Of a DNA stretch of 25,410 nucleotides, positions 7,105 to 15,620 are shown piece by piece. The notes below the pieces were generated by a model. It ran no database searches. It saw nothing but the letters and a program-made list of their open reading frames with translations, and was not told where the DNA came from. Origin of the DNA: a virus; the IMG/VR virus record IMGVR_UViG_3300025425_000143, positions 1 through 25,410 of that record; one strand, written 5' to 3'. The position numbers were made by a program, and so were the translations under genes. Every line of letters starts with the position of its first letter. Within the stretch, counting starts at the first letter, position 1.

Positions 7105-7956
7105 ATGGCTACTTCAGCTTTTCAGATTCAGTATCGTCAACAATTAATTGACGGCTTTGAGCAAAGAGAATCGTTGCTCCGCATGTCCGCTACCACGGAA
7201 TATGTGAACAAAGGCGGAAGCGCAGTATTTTGTGTCGCAGACTCAAATAGCGCAGAAGCATCAACACGCGGCTTAAACGGTAACATTCCTTACCGCTCGC
7301 AAAACCTCAACCAAAACACAGCGACATTGCAAGAGTGGCATGACCTCGTTCGTTTGACTGGCTTCAATATTTTCGCAAGCCAAGGCGACCAGGTAGCACA
7401 AATGCAAAAAGACTCTGTAGGTGTGATCAACAGAAAGATTGATGATATCATCATCGATCAACTTGAGACGATCACAGCGAATACAGGGGCTGCTGGCACC
7501 ATGAGCTTTGAGACGTTCTTGCACTCTCACACTATTTTGCAGAACAACGAAGTACCAAACGACGGTCAGATCAATTTCGTGATCACGCCGGCGGCTTTTG
7601 CGTACCTCGCTCAAACAACTGAGTTTGCAAGCGCAGACTACGTAAATGTTCGTCCGGTTCAGGATGGTCAAACAGCCTTCGACGATAGTGAGAAGCTTTA
7701 TAAGTGGCTCAATATCAATGTGATCGTTCACCCGCGCCTTCCAGGCGCAGGCACGGCTGCTGAGAAGTGCTTTATGTACCATCGATCATCTATCGGTCAC
7801 GCTATGGATACCGGTGGTATGCAGACATTCGTTAATTACGACGAAGAGCAAGACTATAGTTATGCTCGCTGTTCTGGGTACATGGGCACCAAGCTGCTTC
7901 AGCAGTCTGGTGGCGTAGTTATCAACCATGACGGCTCTGCTTACGCAGCAAGCTAA
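7105..7956 (+). CDS. Major capsid protein
   Basis: A 283-residue protein, the coat of the icosahedral head. It follows the scaffold and precedes a small head-associated protein, which is the usual order. Recognisable features are the N-terminal MATSAFQIQYRQQ, the middle helix FASQGDQVAQMQKDSVGVI followed by NRKIDDIIIDQLET, then a beta-rich domain containing FVITPAAFAYLAQ, and HPRLPG, and a C-terminus with GHAMDTGGM and YDEEQDYSYARCSGYMG. It resembles the HK97-fold coat proteins of podoviruses. An upstream in-frame ATG at 7093 would add four residues, but GGAG at 7095-7098 is properly spaced (6 bases) only for the ATG at 7105. Confidence 0.88.
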   Translation: MATSAFQIQYRQQLIDGFEQRESLLRMSATTEYVNKGGSAVFCVADSNSAEASTRGLNGNIPYRSQNLNQNTATLQEWHDLVRLTGFNIFASQGDQVAQMQKDSVGVINRKIDDIIIDQLETITANTGAAGTMSFETFLHSHTILQNNEVPNDGQINFVITPAAFAYLAQTTEFASADYVNVRPVQDGQTAFDDSEKLYKWLNINVIVHPRLPGAGTAAEKCFMYHRSSIGHAMDTGGMQTFVNYDEEQDYSYARCSGYMGTKLLQQSGGVVINHDGSAYAAS

Positions 7957-7979
7957 TCTAATATAGAAAGGTAGATAAA

Positions 7980-8273
7980 ATGGCTTACTCAACATCAAAC
8001 CCACCCCAACTTCTTGTGTGCTCTTTTGACGGCACAAGCCCCGGAATGTGGACTTACTCTTCTACGGACACAGCATCTGCTGTGGATTTAGACGGGTATA
8101 TCTCTGACGGGCAAGATTTAGGGATGCGTGTCGGCGACCTTGTTATGGTCACAGACACCGACGCTTCGCCTGTTATTGTGACGATGCATAGAGTGGCGTC
8201 GCTTTCCGCGGTTAACCGCTCAGTGGATCTTACAGACGGCAATACTTTAGTCACTGGTACTGATTCAGATTAA
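7980..8273 (+). CDS. Small head-associated protein (possible decoration or cement protein)
   Basis: A 97-residue beta-rich protein starting MAYSTSNPPQLL and carrying the pattern W-x-YSSTD...GYISDGQDLGMRVGDLVMVTDTD, with a conserved-looking G(Y/F)-x-x-x-G-x-DLGMRVGD core at residues 39-55. Proteins with this core are common directly after the capsid gene or in the structural block of tailed phages. It shares the capsid promoter and is followed by a terminator, so it should be made at capsid-like levels, which suits a decoration role. That role is inferred. Confidence 0.68.
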   Translation: MAYSTSNPPQLLVCSFDGTSPGMWTYSSTDTASAVDLDGYISDGQDLGMRVGDLVMVTDTDASPVIVTMHRVASLSAVNRSVDLTDGNTLVTGTDSD

Positions 8274-8297
8274 TCTGGTTGTCCAACGACGTGCCTA

Positions 8298-8335
8298 AAA
8301 ACCCTCGCGTGTTTCACGCGGGGGTTTTCTTTGTT
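8298..8335 (+). terminator. Rho-independent terminator
   Basis: A 14-bp stem pairs 8298-8311 with 8315-8328 (AAAACCC-T-CGCGTG with CACGCG-G-GGGTTTT, one T-G wobble) around a 3-base TTT loop, followed by CTTTGTT. It closes the scaffold/capsid transcript and lies just before the next promoter. Confidence 0.85.
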
Positions 8336-8362
8336 CAAAATATATGGGATATTTGTTATACT
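8334..8362 (+). promoter_or_regulatory. Extended -10 promoter after the terminator
   Basis: TTCAAA at 8334-8339 (four of six matches), a 17-base spacer, and TATACT at 8357-8362 preceded by TGT, forming a TGnTATACT extended -10. Predicted transcription start is near 8368. The promoter restarts transcription after the terminator for the tail and ejection gene block, and it rules out the in-frame ATG at 8344 as the start of the next gene on this transcript. Confidence 0.55.
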
Positions 8363-8391
8363 TAGAGCACAAAAAAATGAAAGGCACTGAA

Positions 8392-8928
8392 ATGGCACAA
8401 GCAAAGAAACAACAAAAGCCTATTGAGACTGAAACTGAGACTACCGCCGCACCTGAGGCACCCGCGGAAACTAAGGCGAAAACGCCCTCTAAACCCCGGG
8501 CTGCCCGTAAAGTAATATCCCCAAGATTTAAGCTTGCTGAGTTCAAACGGCAGGTTTTTAGTGTTGATGTCGAGCGCGGCACTGACATTACAGATCTTTT
8601 ATCCCCTGAATATTGGGCTGGTGTTACAGACCAAGTGAGAACTAAATCAAGAATTGAATGCCACTGGGAGGATAATTCTGAGTTTGCTGAGCTTGTTGTT
8701 TTGAGCGCCGGCAAGAATTTCTGTGAGGTAGGGCTTTTGTTCCACAAGAGATTTAACGAGAAAACTGGCGGCGGCGACACAGAAGCTGATAACAACCACT
8801 CTGTAGCCCACCAAGGCAATTTTGATAAGTGGTGTGTTACCCGACTTTCTGATAAGCTGAGACTGCAAAAAGGTTTTGATACAGAGCTACAGGCCCGCAA
8901 GTGGCTTATTGAATACTTGGGAGGTTAG
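8392..8928 (+). CDS. Conserved-looking phage protein of head-tail region, function unknown
   Basis: A 178-residue protein. Residues 1-45 are a Lys/Thr/Ala/Pro/Glu low-complexity leader. The folded part starts near FKLAEFKRQ and contains TDITDLLSPEYWAGVTDQVRTKSRIECHWEDNSEFAELVVLSAG. This has the form 'D-LL-x-P-x-(Y/F)W-x-x-V...I-E-x-x...W/F-x-A-E-L-x-V' seen in small phage proteins between capsid and tail genes, but no function is known to me. In-frame ATGs at 8344 and 8377 are also possible starts. The ATG at 8392 is chosen because AAGG (8381-8384) is well spaced from it and the promoter's -10 lies over 8344. Confidence 0.6.
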   Translation: MAQAKKQQKPIETETETTAAPEAPAETKAKTPSKPRAARKVISPRFKLAEFKRQVFSVDVERGTDITDLLSPEYWAGVTDQVRTKSRIECHWEDNSEFAELVVLSAGKNFCEVGLLFHKRFNEKTGGGDTEADNNHSVAHQGNFDKWCVTRLSDKLRLQKGFDTELQARKWLIEYLGG

Positions 8929-8931
8929 TAA

Positions 8932-9558
8932 TTGACTGACAAGCTATCAATTTATAGAGGCGCTGCGCGGGCACTAGGTTCGCGCAGGATTGCCTCACTT
9001 ACCGCAGGCGGTGAATCAAAACGTGTCTTTGACGACATCTTTGACGACGATTTTATTGATTACGTTTTAAGCCAAGGGTATTGGAATTTTGCTACGCGGG
9101 TGGTTCGCCTTGAGTATGACGCCAGCATTGAGCCGGACGACGGGTATTCTCGGGCGTTTATCAAACCTGACGACTGGATAAGAACCTCGGCGGTTTGTAG
9201 TGATGAATTTTTTAGAGACCCCCTCCAAGAATACGACGACACCGCTGGCCATTTATGGTCCGAACAAGAGGTGTTGTTTGTAAAATATATATCTAACGGA
9301 CCTGATTATGGCGGGGACTACGCAAACTGGCCGCCGTACTTCGCGAAGTATGCGCAGCATTACATGGCCCACGAAGCTTGTGGTAGGATCACTCAGTCCA
9401 CATTAAGCAAAAGAGAAATATACAGCCTCATGAAGCAAAAACTTAAAGAGGCTAAAAACAACGACGCAATGGATCAGCCGGCACGCCAGCTACCTTCAAG
9501 CAACTGGACAAAATCCAGAGGCGGCGGTCGCAGCAAGTACACTACGCGGAGGGGGTAA
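8932..9558 (+). CDS. Tail tubular protein A-like head-tail adaptor
   Basis: A 208-residue protein with a TTG start placed about 8 bases after GGGAGG. The N-terminal helix region (IYRGAARALGSRRIASL) is followed by FIDYVLSQGYWNFATRVVRLEYD (residues 41-63). The 'L-x-x-G-x-WNFA' motif is the hallmark of podoviral tail tubular protein A (T7 gp11-like), which binds beneath the portal and joins the head to the tail nozzle. The helical C-terminal half carries 'YFAKYAQHYMAHEACGRI' and ends in a basic Arg/Gly/Ser tail. The gene directly abuts the nozzle gene, the standard order. Confidence 0.8.
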   Translation: MTDKLSIYRGAARALGSRRIASLTAGGESKRVFDDIFDDDFIDYVLSQGYWNFATRVVRLEYDASIEPDDGYSRAFIKPDDWIRTSAVCSDEFFRDPLQEYDDTAGHLWSEQEVLFVKYISNGPDYGGDYANWPPYFAKYAQHYMAHEACGRITQSTLSKREIYSLMKQKLKEAKNNDAMDQPARQLPSSNWTKSRGGGRSKYTTRRG

Positions 9559-12228
9559 ATGGCTAGAGACATTGTCCCAATACACGCCTTTAACCGCGGC
9601 ATTATTTCGGCGAGAGGTCTGGGGCGCACAGACCTTCGCCAGCGCGTAGGTTTATCCGCCGAGATCCAAACAAATTATATCCCCCGGACATTAGGGTCAA
9701 TGACGATCAGGCCAGGCTGGGAGTACATAGCAGGATCAAATAACAATAAAAAAGCTGTCTACTTCCCTTTTATTTACGCTGTTGACGACCTTGCTTATAT
9801 CGAGATGACTTCGGGAAAAATGAGGGTGTTCGTCGATGACGCGCCCATCACTAGGGCCCCTGTCTCGGCAGCGGTAACAAACTCAGATTTTGCGACAGAC
9901 CTTTCTGGGTGGACAGACAACGATGACTCTGGTGGCGTATCCGGGTACGACACAGGGCAAATGTCTCTTCAGGGCACCGGCAATGATTACGCCAGGATGT
10001 ACCAGGAGGTTTCTATTGATACCGCCGATGAGAGCGAAGAGCACGCTTTTCGTATTGTTGTGAACCAAGGAAAGGTTGACATCACAATAGGTACATCGAT
10101 TGGCGATGATAGCCTCGGTGAGGCCACACTAACAAAAGGCACCCATTCACTAGCCTTTACGCCGGGTAACTCCTCTGTCTTTATCCAAGCAGCGAGTTTA
10201 ACGCCATACCCAACCCTCATTGAAGGCATCTCGATAGAGTCCGGGGGGGTTTTTGAGATAGAGACGCTTTGGAGCGAGTCTGATTTAGCGAACTTAAGGT
10301 GGGATCAATCAGCCGACGTTATATTTATCTCCGCTGACGGGTACAGACAAAAAAAGATCGAGCGTCGCGGTGTAAGGTCTTGGTCTTTAGTCGAGTATCT
10401 GACAGAGGATGGCCCGTTCGGAAATATTAATTTAACCCCAATAAACCTATCAGCAAGCGCTATAACTGGCGCCATAACTTTAACTGCTTCTTCAGCAGTC
10501 TTTAAGTCTGGGGATGTCGGGGGTCTTTACAGGCTTTCCTCGGTCGGGCAGTCTGTTGCGGCGGACGCCTCGGGCGAAGGGCAGTGGAGTGATTATATCA
10601 GGGTTGCGGGCGTTGATGACACTAGGAAGTTCACAATCAACGTAGCAGGCACATGGACCGCCACAGTAACACTACAAAGGTCTGCTGGCGATCCTGGGAA
10701 TTGGGTTGATGTCGAGACGTACACATCGAACCAAGCTGATGTGATTTACGACGACACCTTCGATAACAGTATTATGTTCTATAGAATCGGCATCGATGCC
10801 GGGGATTACACGTCAGGCACCGCTGAGCTATCTTTAACTTACGACACAGGGTCTATTACTGGTGTTGTTAGGGTGACTGCCTACACAACACCGACTAGCG
10901 TTGAGGCTATTGTTTTGAAAAACCTTGGCGGCACAGCGGCGACAAATGATTGGTTCGAAGGCCAATGGTCCCCGAGGCGGGGATACCCGACAGCGGTGGC
11001 GCTGCATGAGGGCCGATTGTTTTGGGCTGGGAGAAGCAAGGTCTGGGGCTCGGTCTCTGACGGATTCTCTAGTTTTGACGATGAGGTTGACGGCGATAGC
11101 GGCCCTCTCATTAGAACAATAGGCTCAGGCCCCATTGATGTTATTAATTGGATATTCGCCGGCAATAGATTGGTTCTTGGCACGGCGAGCGCAGAGGCTG
11201 TTATTAGGTCGTCTAGTTTTGATGAGCCTCTAGCCCCTTCCGCCTTCAATATAAGGTTCCCGTCCTCTCAGGGGTCGGCCAACGTCCCTGCTGTCAAAGT
11301 CGACAGCACCGGCGTATTTGTGCAGCGGTGCGGCAAGGAGCTTTACAGGCTTGTTTACGACAACGTCCAGACCTTTGATTACAACTCTCAGAGCATGACT
11401 CAGCTTGTTCCTGAGATACTACTCCCCTCTTGTATCCGTTTGGCGGTCCAAAGGCAGCCAGACACTAGAATACATTGTGTTCGCAGTGACGGTAAGGTCG
11501 CGGTGATGATCGACGACCCTGTCGAAGAGGTCAGCGCTTGGGTCCTTGTCGAGACCGACGGCTTTGTTGAGGATGCTTTTGTTATGCCGGGCGCGGAAGA
11601 GGACAGGGTTTATTATTCTGTTCGCCGTGAGATCGGCGGGGAGACCGTACGCTACTTAGAGAAGTGGGCGCTCGAAAGCGAGTGTGTCGGTGGCACGGTT
11701 AGTAATATTGCGGATTCATACAAAACATACTCTGGCGTATCGACAGACACAATAACAGGGCTTGAGCACCTTGAGGGCAAACAGGTTGTGGTTTGGGGCG
11801 CTGGCAAAGCCTTAGGCACATACACTGTCGCCAGCGGGTCGGTTACGCTATCTGAGGCAGTAACCTCTTGTACAATTGGTTTGGGGTACACAGCTCAATA
11901 CAAAACAACAAAACTCGACAATGCATCTGAGGCGAGCACAGCCTTAAACCAGAAAAAACGTGTAGACCAGATTGGCATTATTGCACAAAATCTTCACCAC
12001 CTCGGCCTTCAGTATGGCCCTGACTTCGACACCCTTGATTATTTACCTGAGTCTGAGAACGGGGAAGATGTTGCTGATGACACTATTCACGTTGCGTATG
12101 ACGAGGAGGCCTTCGAGTTTAATGGCGATTGGGACACAGACAGCCGTGTGTGTCTACAGACGGTGGCCCCCTATCCAGCGACAATTTTAGCCCTAACAAT
12201 AAACCAACAGACAAATGAAAGAATTTAA
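9559..12228 (+). CDS. Tail nozzle / tail tubular protein B-like
   Basis: An 889-residue protein, similar in size and layout to T7 gp12-type nozzle proteins. The N-terminus carries FNRGIISARGLGRTDL and later NYIPRTLGSMTIRPGWEY (residues 10-55), the usual 'RpG' opening of this family. Near residues 473-492 is RRGYPTAVALHEGRLFWAGR followed by SDGFSSFDD, the conserved 'G-x-P-x-x-V-x-x-x-x-x-RL-x-x-AG...S...F' nozzle motif. Residues 105-235 and 330-445 look like inserted beta-sandwich domains rich in Thr/Ser/Asp, possibly carbohydrate-binding or Ig-like. A GGAGGGGG ribosome site precedes the ATG. The last 14 bases overlap the following GNAT gene. Confidence 0.82.
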   Translation: MARDIVPIHAFNRGIISARGLGRTDLRQRVGLSAEIQTNYIPRTLGSMTIRPGWEYIAGSNNNKKAVYFPFIYAVDDLAYIEMTSGKMRVFVDDAPITRAPVSAAVTNSDFATDLSGWTDNDDSGGVSGYDTGQMSLQGTGNDYARMYQEVSIDTADESEEHAFRIVVNQGKVDITIGTSIGDDSLGEATLTKGTHSLAFTPGNSSVFIQAASLTPYPTLIEGISIESGGVFEIETLWSESDLANLRWDQSADVIFISADGYRQKKIERRGVRSWSLVEYLTEDGPFGNINLTPINLSASAITGAITLTASSAVFKSGDVGGLYRLSSVGQSVAADASGEGQWSDYIRVAGVDDTRKFTINVAGTWTATVTLQRSAGDPGNWVDVETYTSNQADVIYDDTFDNSIMFYRIGIDAGDYTSGTAELSLTYDTGSITGVVRVTAYTTPTSVEAIVLKNLGGTAATNDWFEGQWSPRRGYPTAVALHEGRLFWAGRSKVWGSVSDGFSSFDDEVDGDSGPLIRTIGSGPIDVINWIFAGNRLVLGTASAEAVIRSSSFDEPLAPSAFNIRFPSSQGSANVPAVKVDSTGVFVQRCGKELYRLVYDNVQTFDYNSQSMTQLVPEILLPSCIRLAVQRQPDTRIHCVRSDGKVAVMIDDPVEEVSAWVLVETDGFVEDAFVMPGAEEDRVYYSVRREIGGETVRYLEKWALESECVGGTVSNIADSYKTYSGVSTDTITGLEHLEGKQVVVWGAGKALGTYTVASGSVTLSEAVTSCTIGLGYTAQYKTTKLDNASEASTALNQKKRVDQIGIIAQNLHHLGLQYGPDFDTLDYLPESENGEDVADDTIHVAYDEEAFEFNGDWDTDSRVCLQTVAPYPATILALTINQQTNERI

Positions 12229-12595
12229 TATTAGGCCAGCCGTGGACGCTGATCTTGGCGACTTTAAGGTAGGCGCCTCAATGCCCCCGTTTTCTTGTAA
12301 GATATGGGCGGTCGAGCACGACGGGAAGGTCTGTGGGGTTTTTGGTTTCGTGTACGCGCCGAATAATTTAATTGCTTTTTCTGAAATATCGGATGGTATT
12401 GACGTTCCGCTTATGACAAAATGGAAGGCGATTGAAAAGTCAATGGATGTCTTAAAGAAACATTCGTCGTCTTTTTATGCTATAAGTAGTCAGGACCATG
12501 ATAACTCTGGTAAGATGTTGCGGAAGCTTGGTTTTGATTTTTTTAAGACAACACACGAAACGGATTTCTATATATGGCAGACGCACTTACAATAG
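12215..12595 (+). CDS. GNAT-like acetyltransferase (small, divergent)
   Basis: A 126-residue protein. IRPAVDADLGDF at the N-terminus, a central strand pair WAVEHDGKVCGVFGFV (residues 31-46), and the C-terminal 'NSGKMLRKLGFDFF' (residues 97-110) match the beginning, centre and motif B of GNAT enzymes. The acetyl-CoA loop of motif A (Arg/Gln-x-x-Gly-x-Gly) is not evident, so activity is uncertain. The gene is AT-rich relative to neighbours (64 of 180 bases G/C at 12361-12540, 36%). It overlaps the genes on both sides (14 and 22 bp). It is only loosely similar to the GNAT at 3219-3701. Confidence 0.6.
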   Translation: MKEFNIRPAVDADLGDFKVGASMPPFSCKIWAVEHDGKVCGVFGFVYAPNNLIAFSEISDGIDVPLMTKWKAIEKSMDVLKKHSSSFYAISSQDHDNSGKMLRKLGFDFFKTTHETDFYIWQTHLQ

Positions 12596-13248
12596 GAGGG
12601 ATTGTGTTCTCAGCCTTTAGCGCCATACAGCAAGGCAACGTGCAAAAGGACGCTTACGATGAGCAGGCCCGCCAAGCGGAGTTTATAGGGCAAAGAAACG
12701 CTAAAATCGTTGAGGACCGCGCGGCGTATGACTCCGATAGACTAAAAGAAGACGCTAATAGAGAGCGCGCCGCTGGCACAAGGCGTGCTATCGAGGCCCG
12801 CAGAGAAAAAAGATCAACACAATCACGCGCTCTTGCTGTGGGCGCTGCGTCCGGCGGCGGCGCATTCGACGCTACAGTAGAGAACATCCAGGGAGATATA
12901 GGGCAGGAGGGCGAATACAACGCGTTGTCTGAGCTGTTCCTCGGGGATAGCGCCGCGGCCAACTTAACGTCGGCTGCCGATTTAACCGTCTATGATGCAG
13001 GAATTCAAGCTGATAACATAAGATACGGCGCTGCGGCAAATGCCAGTAATATGCGGTTCCAAGGCAAATCAGCAAGATATTCTGGATACATGAACGCGGC
13101 AGGCACAGTCATTTCCGGCGCAGGAAGCTTATACGACAAGTACGGCGGTACGGCTACAACCGGAGGAGGTGGTGGAGGTGGTGGTGGAGGTGGTGGTGGT
13201 GGCGACCGCATTGACTGGGCTCGACCTAGATATGCGGGGTATAATTAA
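12574..13248 (+). CDS. Internal virion protein (T7 gp14-like) with polyglycine tail
   Basis: A 224-residue protein starting MADALTIGGIVFSAFSAIQQG, a hydrophobic glycine-containing segment, followed by a long Ala/Arg/Glu helix (residues 25-85) and an ASGGG segment, then FDATVENIQGDIGQEGEYNALSEL. This order, a glycine-rich start, alanine-rich helix and 'aasGgg...d....d...eg.....', is typical of the smallest podoviral ejection protein, which inserts in the outer membrane during DNA delivery in T7. A run of 14 glycines (codons 197-210) precedes a short GDRIDWARPRYAGYN end. The start lies inside the GNAT gene; the stop overlaps the next ATG (TAATG). Confidence 0.7.
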   Translation: MADALTIGGIVFSAFSAIQQGNVQKDAYDEQARQAEFIGQRNAKIVEDRAAYDSDRLKEDANRERAAGTRRAIEARREKRSTQSRALAVGAASGGGAFDATVENIQGDIGQEGEYNALSELFLGDSAAANLTSAADLTVYDAGIQADNIRYGAAANASNMRFQGKSARYSGYMNAAGTVISGAGSLYDKYGGTATTGGGGGGGGGGGGGGDRIDWARPRYAGYN

Positions 13249-15620
13249 TGCCCCCTCGCTTACCGACAGAAAAAGGCAGGAACGATATCAGGACCATAAG
13301 ATCAGCTAAGGCTGGCTCAGCCGGGCCTGTTTTGCTCCAAGACCCCTACCTCACATCAAATGTTTCCATCGCTAATTCGTCGGCCATTTCCGACGCAGTC
13401 GCGGGTGTTGCTGTTGATCTAAAAAGTAAAAAAGAAGACAGGGCTGCCGCGAAAGGAAAATTCGCCTTAGCCCGCGCGAAAGTAAGCTTTTTAGAGCAGC
13501 GCCTTGCTATTGAAGATGAGATCAATAACGACGCTAATTATGAGGGGCACGTCGCCTTGTATGAGAAGAAAATACAAAAAGCGCTTACGGACACTCAGGG
13601 CACATTCAGGGTTGACCAAAGGTATCTACCCGATTTTCAGCTCGCGGCGAGAGAAGAGATTGCGTTTGGAAGATCCCGGGTGAAGGCGGGTGTCGACACC
13701 AAAAGAAGAGACGTAGGCGCCACGCAGTACGGCATAGATATGCAAAAATTAAAAGAGAGAATAGCGTCCACCAAAGATCCCGCACAAAGGGCCGAGCTCT
13801 TTAAAACAGCGTCGCAAGCCACTGACGGAGCCTACGCAAACATGTTTATTGACCAGCCGACTGCTCTTGTTAATAAGAAAAACTTTCCGCGCGATGTGGC
13901 CCTTCTCACTGCGGAGAACAGCCCGCCGGACGAGATACTTGCTGAGCTTGACCCTAAGATGGAGGTTGATGTCTACCCCCACATGTCTGAGGCAGCCAAG
14001 AACAAAGGCCTGCCGGATGATTACCTCCCGAGGGTAGCGCGGATAGAGAGTGATGGAAACACGCAAGCAATTAACGACGCCACGCAAGCAACAGGGCTCT
14101 TCCAATTCAAGCCTAGCGTTGCCGACGCATACGGGATTGATCCTACCGACCCAGTGCAATCTATAACCGCCGCCGCTGAGCTTGCGGACAACAACAGAAG
14201 GGGCCTTAGGTCTTCGATTAAAAGAGAGCCCACAGCCCAAGAAATTTACTTGGCGCACCAACAAGGCGCTACTGGGGCCGCGGCTCTTTTGAATAACCCG
14301 GATACAAACGCTGTCGATGTTCTTGAGGGCGTATATGGCAACAGGGGGACGGCGCTTAAGGCTGTTACGCTAAACGGGGGGGCTGTCGAAGACACGGCGC
14401 AAGAATTCGCCAACAGGCATTTTAAAAAATACAGCGATGCAAAGCCTGTCACGCATATTGCGGATATACAATACGGCCCGAAGAAGGGGTCTATTTATGA
14501 CTTTCTCAGTGTCGGGGAAAGAAACGCCCTAGCTCGAGGCGCCCTAGAGGCCCAAGCTTTAACGAGGGCGGAATCTGACCCTGTTGGGTTTCTGTCTGGA
14601 CATGACGACGGGCAGTACGACATGATGGGTGTAAAAAAGAAAAGAGAGATCCGTGCTATTGCTGAGCAAGAGCTAGAGCGGTCCATACAGGCGCCCATTG
14701 TAGGAAAAATCAGAAACGAAATAAAATACGATGCTTTTATTTACAACCCCAATATACCGTCTGCTCAGAAGTACAGGTTATTAGCCGACCTAAACAGTAG
14801 GGGTGAGGTTAGAGAAGAGTGGGTTACGAAAGCCCGCGCGGTTGCGGCAGGGTTTTCGAACGACAAGACACCACCGACTGAGACAGAGAAGCACAATAAT
14901 TTGGGAGACTTGTCCCGGGAACTTTCCCAGCTCTATATCACATTTGGGGGCACTGCTAGCGGTTTCGACGCGGATAAAGATGTTGTTCTTAACAGGGAAA
15001 GAATGGCCGCGTACAACAGTCTTAAGTCGAGTGTTTCTAGTGCCGTACAAAACGGCTTTATGACGGGGCCGCAGGCGTCTTCTTTTATTGAAAACGTCGA
15101 AAGAAATGTGGTCCAGACCATAGAGGATAAGAGTTTTGAATCAGAGGGCAGAACGGACGAAGGGTTTTTTGGCAACAAGATAGATCCGTACTCTGACACG
15201 CTCTCTGCGGTTGACATCTACGCAGATTCTCTCGGGATGAACGACGAGCAAAGGTCAAGATATAGATATGATGTCTTCACGAATATCAGTAATTTTTTTG
15301 GTGAGTACGACGCTAAGGGAGACTATAAAATAACAGGAGAATTTAAAACAACCGATAACGCAGCGCAAGACAAAAAAAATATTATCGGGGCTGTTGAGGC
15401 CGCCACCAAACAACTAAATATTAATAATTATGCGGGTCGAGTTGACCCCCAAAACCCGCCCAACTCCTATGTTTCTGCGCAACCAACAGCCCTCTCTAGG
15501 TACGTGCCGCCGGAGATGTTCTTTAATAGCCTTGAAGATATGGAGAAAGCCAATCTTCCGCCAGGGACGCGCGTTGTTGTAAATGGTCGGCTGGGTACGT
15601 TTTACGAGGACGACGAATAA
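13248..15620 (+). CDS. Internal virion protein with lytic transglycosylase domain
   Basis: A 790-residue protein. Residues 40-220 are mostly charged helix. Residues 258-350 form an SLT-type lytic transglycosylase: LPRVARIESDGN with catalytic Glu267, then ATQATGLFQFKPSVADAYG, and later IYLAHQQGATGAAALL, the three motifs of this goose-lysozyme-like fold. The domain cleaves peptidoglycan and would open the cell wall for DNA ejection from inside the virion. In T7 the enzyme sits at the front of gp16; here it is in the middle-size ejection protein, which otherwise occupies the gp15 position. The rest, to the C-terminus, has no recognised domain. Stop and next ATG overlap (TAATG). Confidence 0.82.
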   Translation: MPPRLPTEKGRNDIRTIRSAKAGSAGPVLLQDPYLTSNVSIANSSAISDAVAGVAVDLKSKKEDRAAAKGKFALARAKVSFLEQRLAIEDEINNDANYEGHVALYEKKIQKALTDTQGTFRVDQRYLPDFQLAAREEIAFGRSRVKAGVDTKRRDVGATQYGIDMQKLKERIASTKDPAQRAELFKTASQATDGAYANMFIDQPTALVNKKNFPRDVALLTAENSPPDEILAELDPKMEVDVYPHMSEAAKNKGLPDDYLPRVARIESDGNTQAINDATQATGLFQFKPSVADAYGIDPTDPVQSITAAAELADNNRRGLRSSIKREPTAQEIYLAHQQGATGAAALLNNPDTNAVDVLEGVYGNRGTALKAVTLNGGAVEDTAQEFANRHFKKYSDAKPVTHIADIQYGPKKGSIYDFLSVGERNALARGALEAQALTRAESDPVGFLSGHDDGQYDMMGVKKKREIRAIAEQELERSIQAPIVGKIRNEIKYDAFIYNPNIPSAQKYRLLADLNSRGEVREEWVTKARAVAAGFSNDKTPPTETEKHNNLGDLSRELSQLYITFGGTASGFDADKDVVLNRERMAAYNSLKSSVSSAVQNGFMTGPQASSFIENVERNVVQTIEDKSFESEGRTDEGFFGNKIDPYSDTLSAVDIYADSLGMNDEQRSRYRYDVFTNISNFFGEYDAKGDYKITGEFKTTDNAAQDKKNIIGAVEAATKQLNINNYAGRVDPQNPPNSYVSAQPTALSRYVPPEMFFNSLEDMEKANLPPGTRVVVNGRLGTFYEDDE

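Noticed and set aside
7273-7782. 169-codon open frame on the - strand
   Set aside because: It lies wholly inside the capsid gene and has the Cys/Leu/Arg-rich look of an antisense shadow.
8344-8391. Upstream ATG at 8344 for the gene ending at 8928
   Set aside because: It precedes the predicted transcription start of the promoter at 8334-8362 and has no ribosome site.
8295-8900. 201-codon open frame on the - strand
   Set aside because: It is antisense to a better supported gene, begins in the terminator region, has Ser/Leu-rich low-information composition and no ribosome site; a shadow frame.
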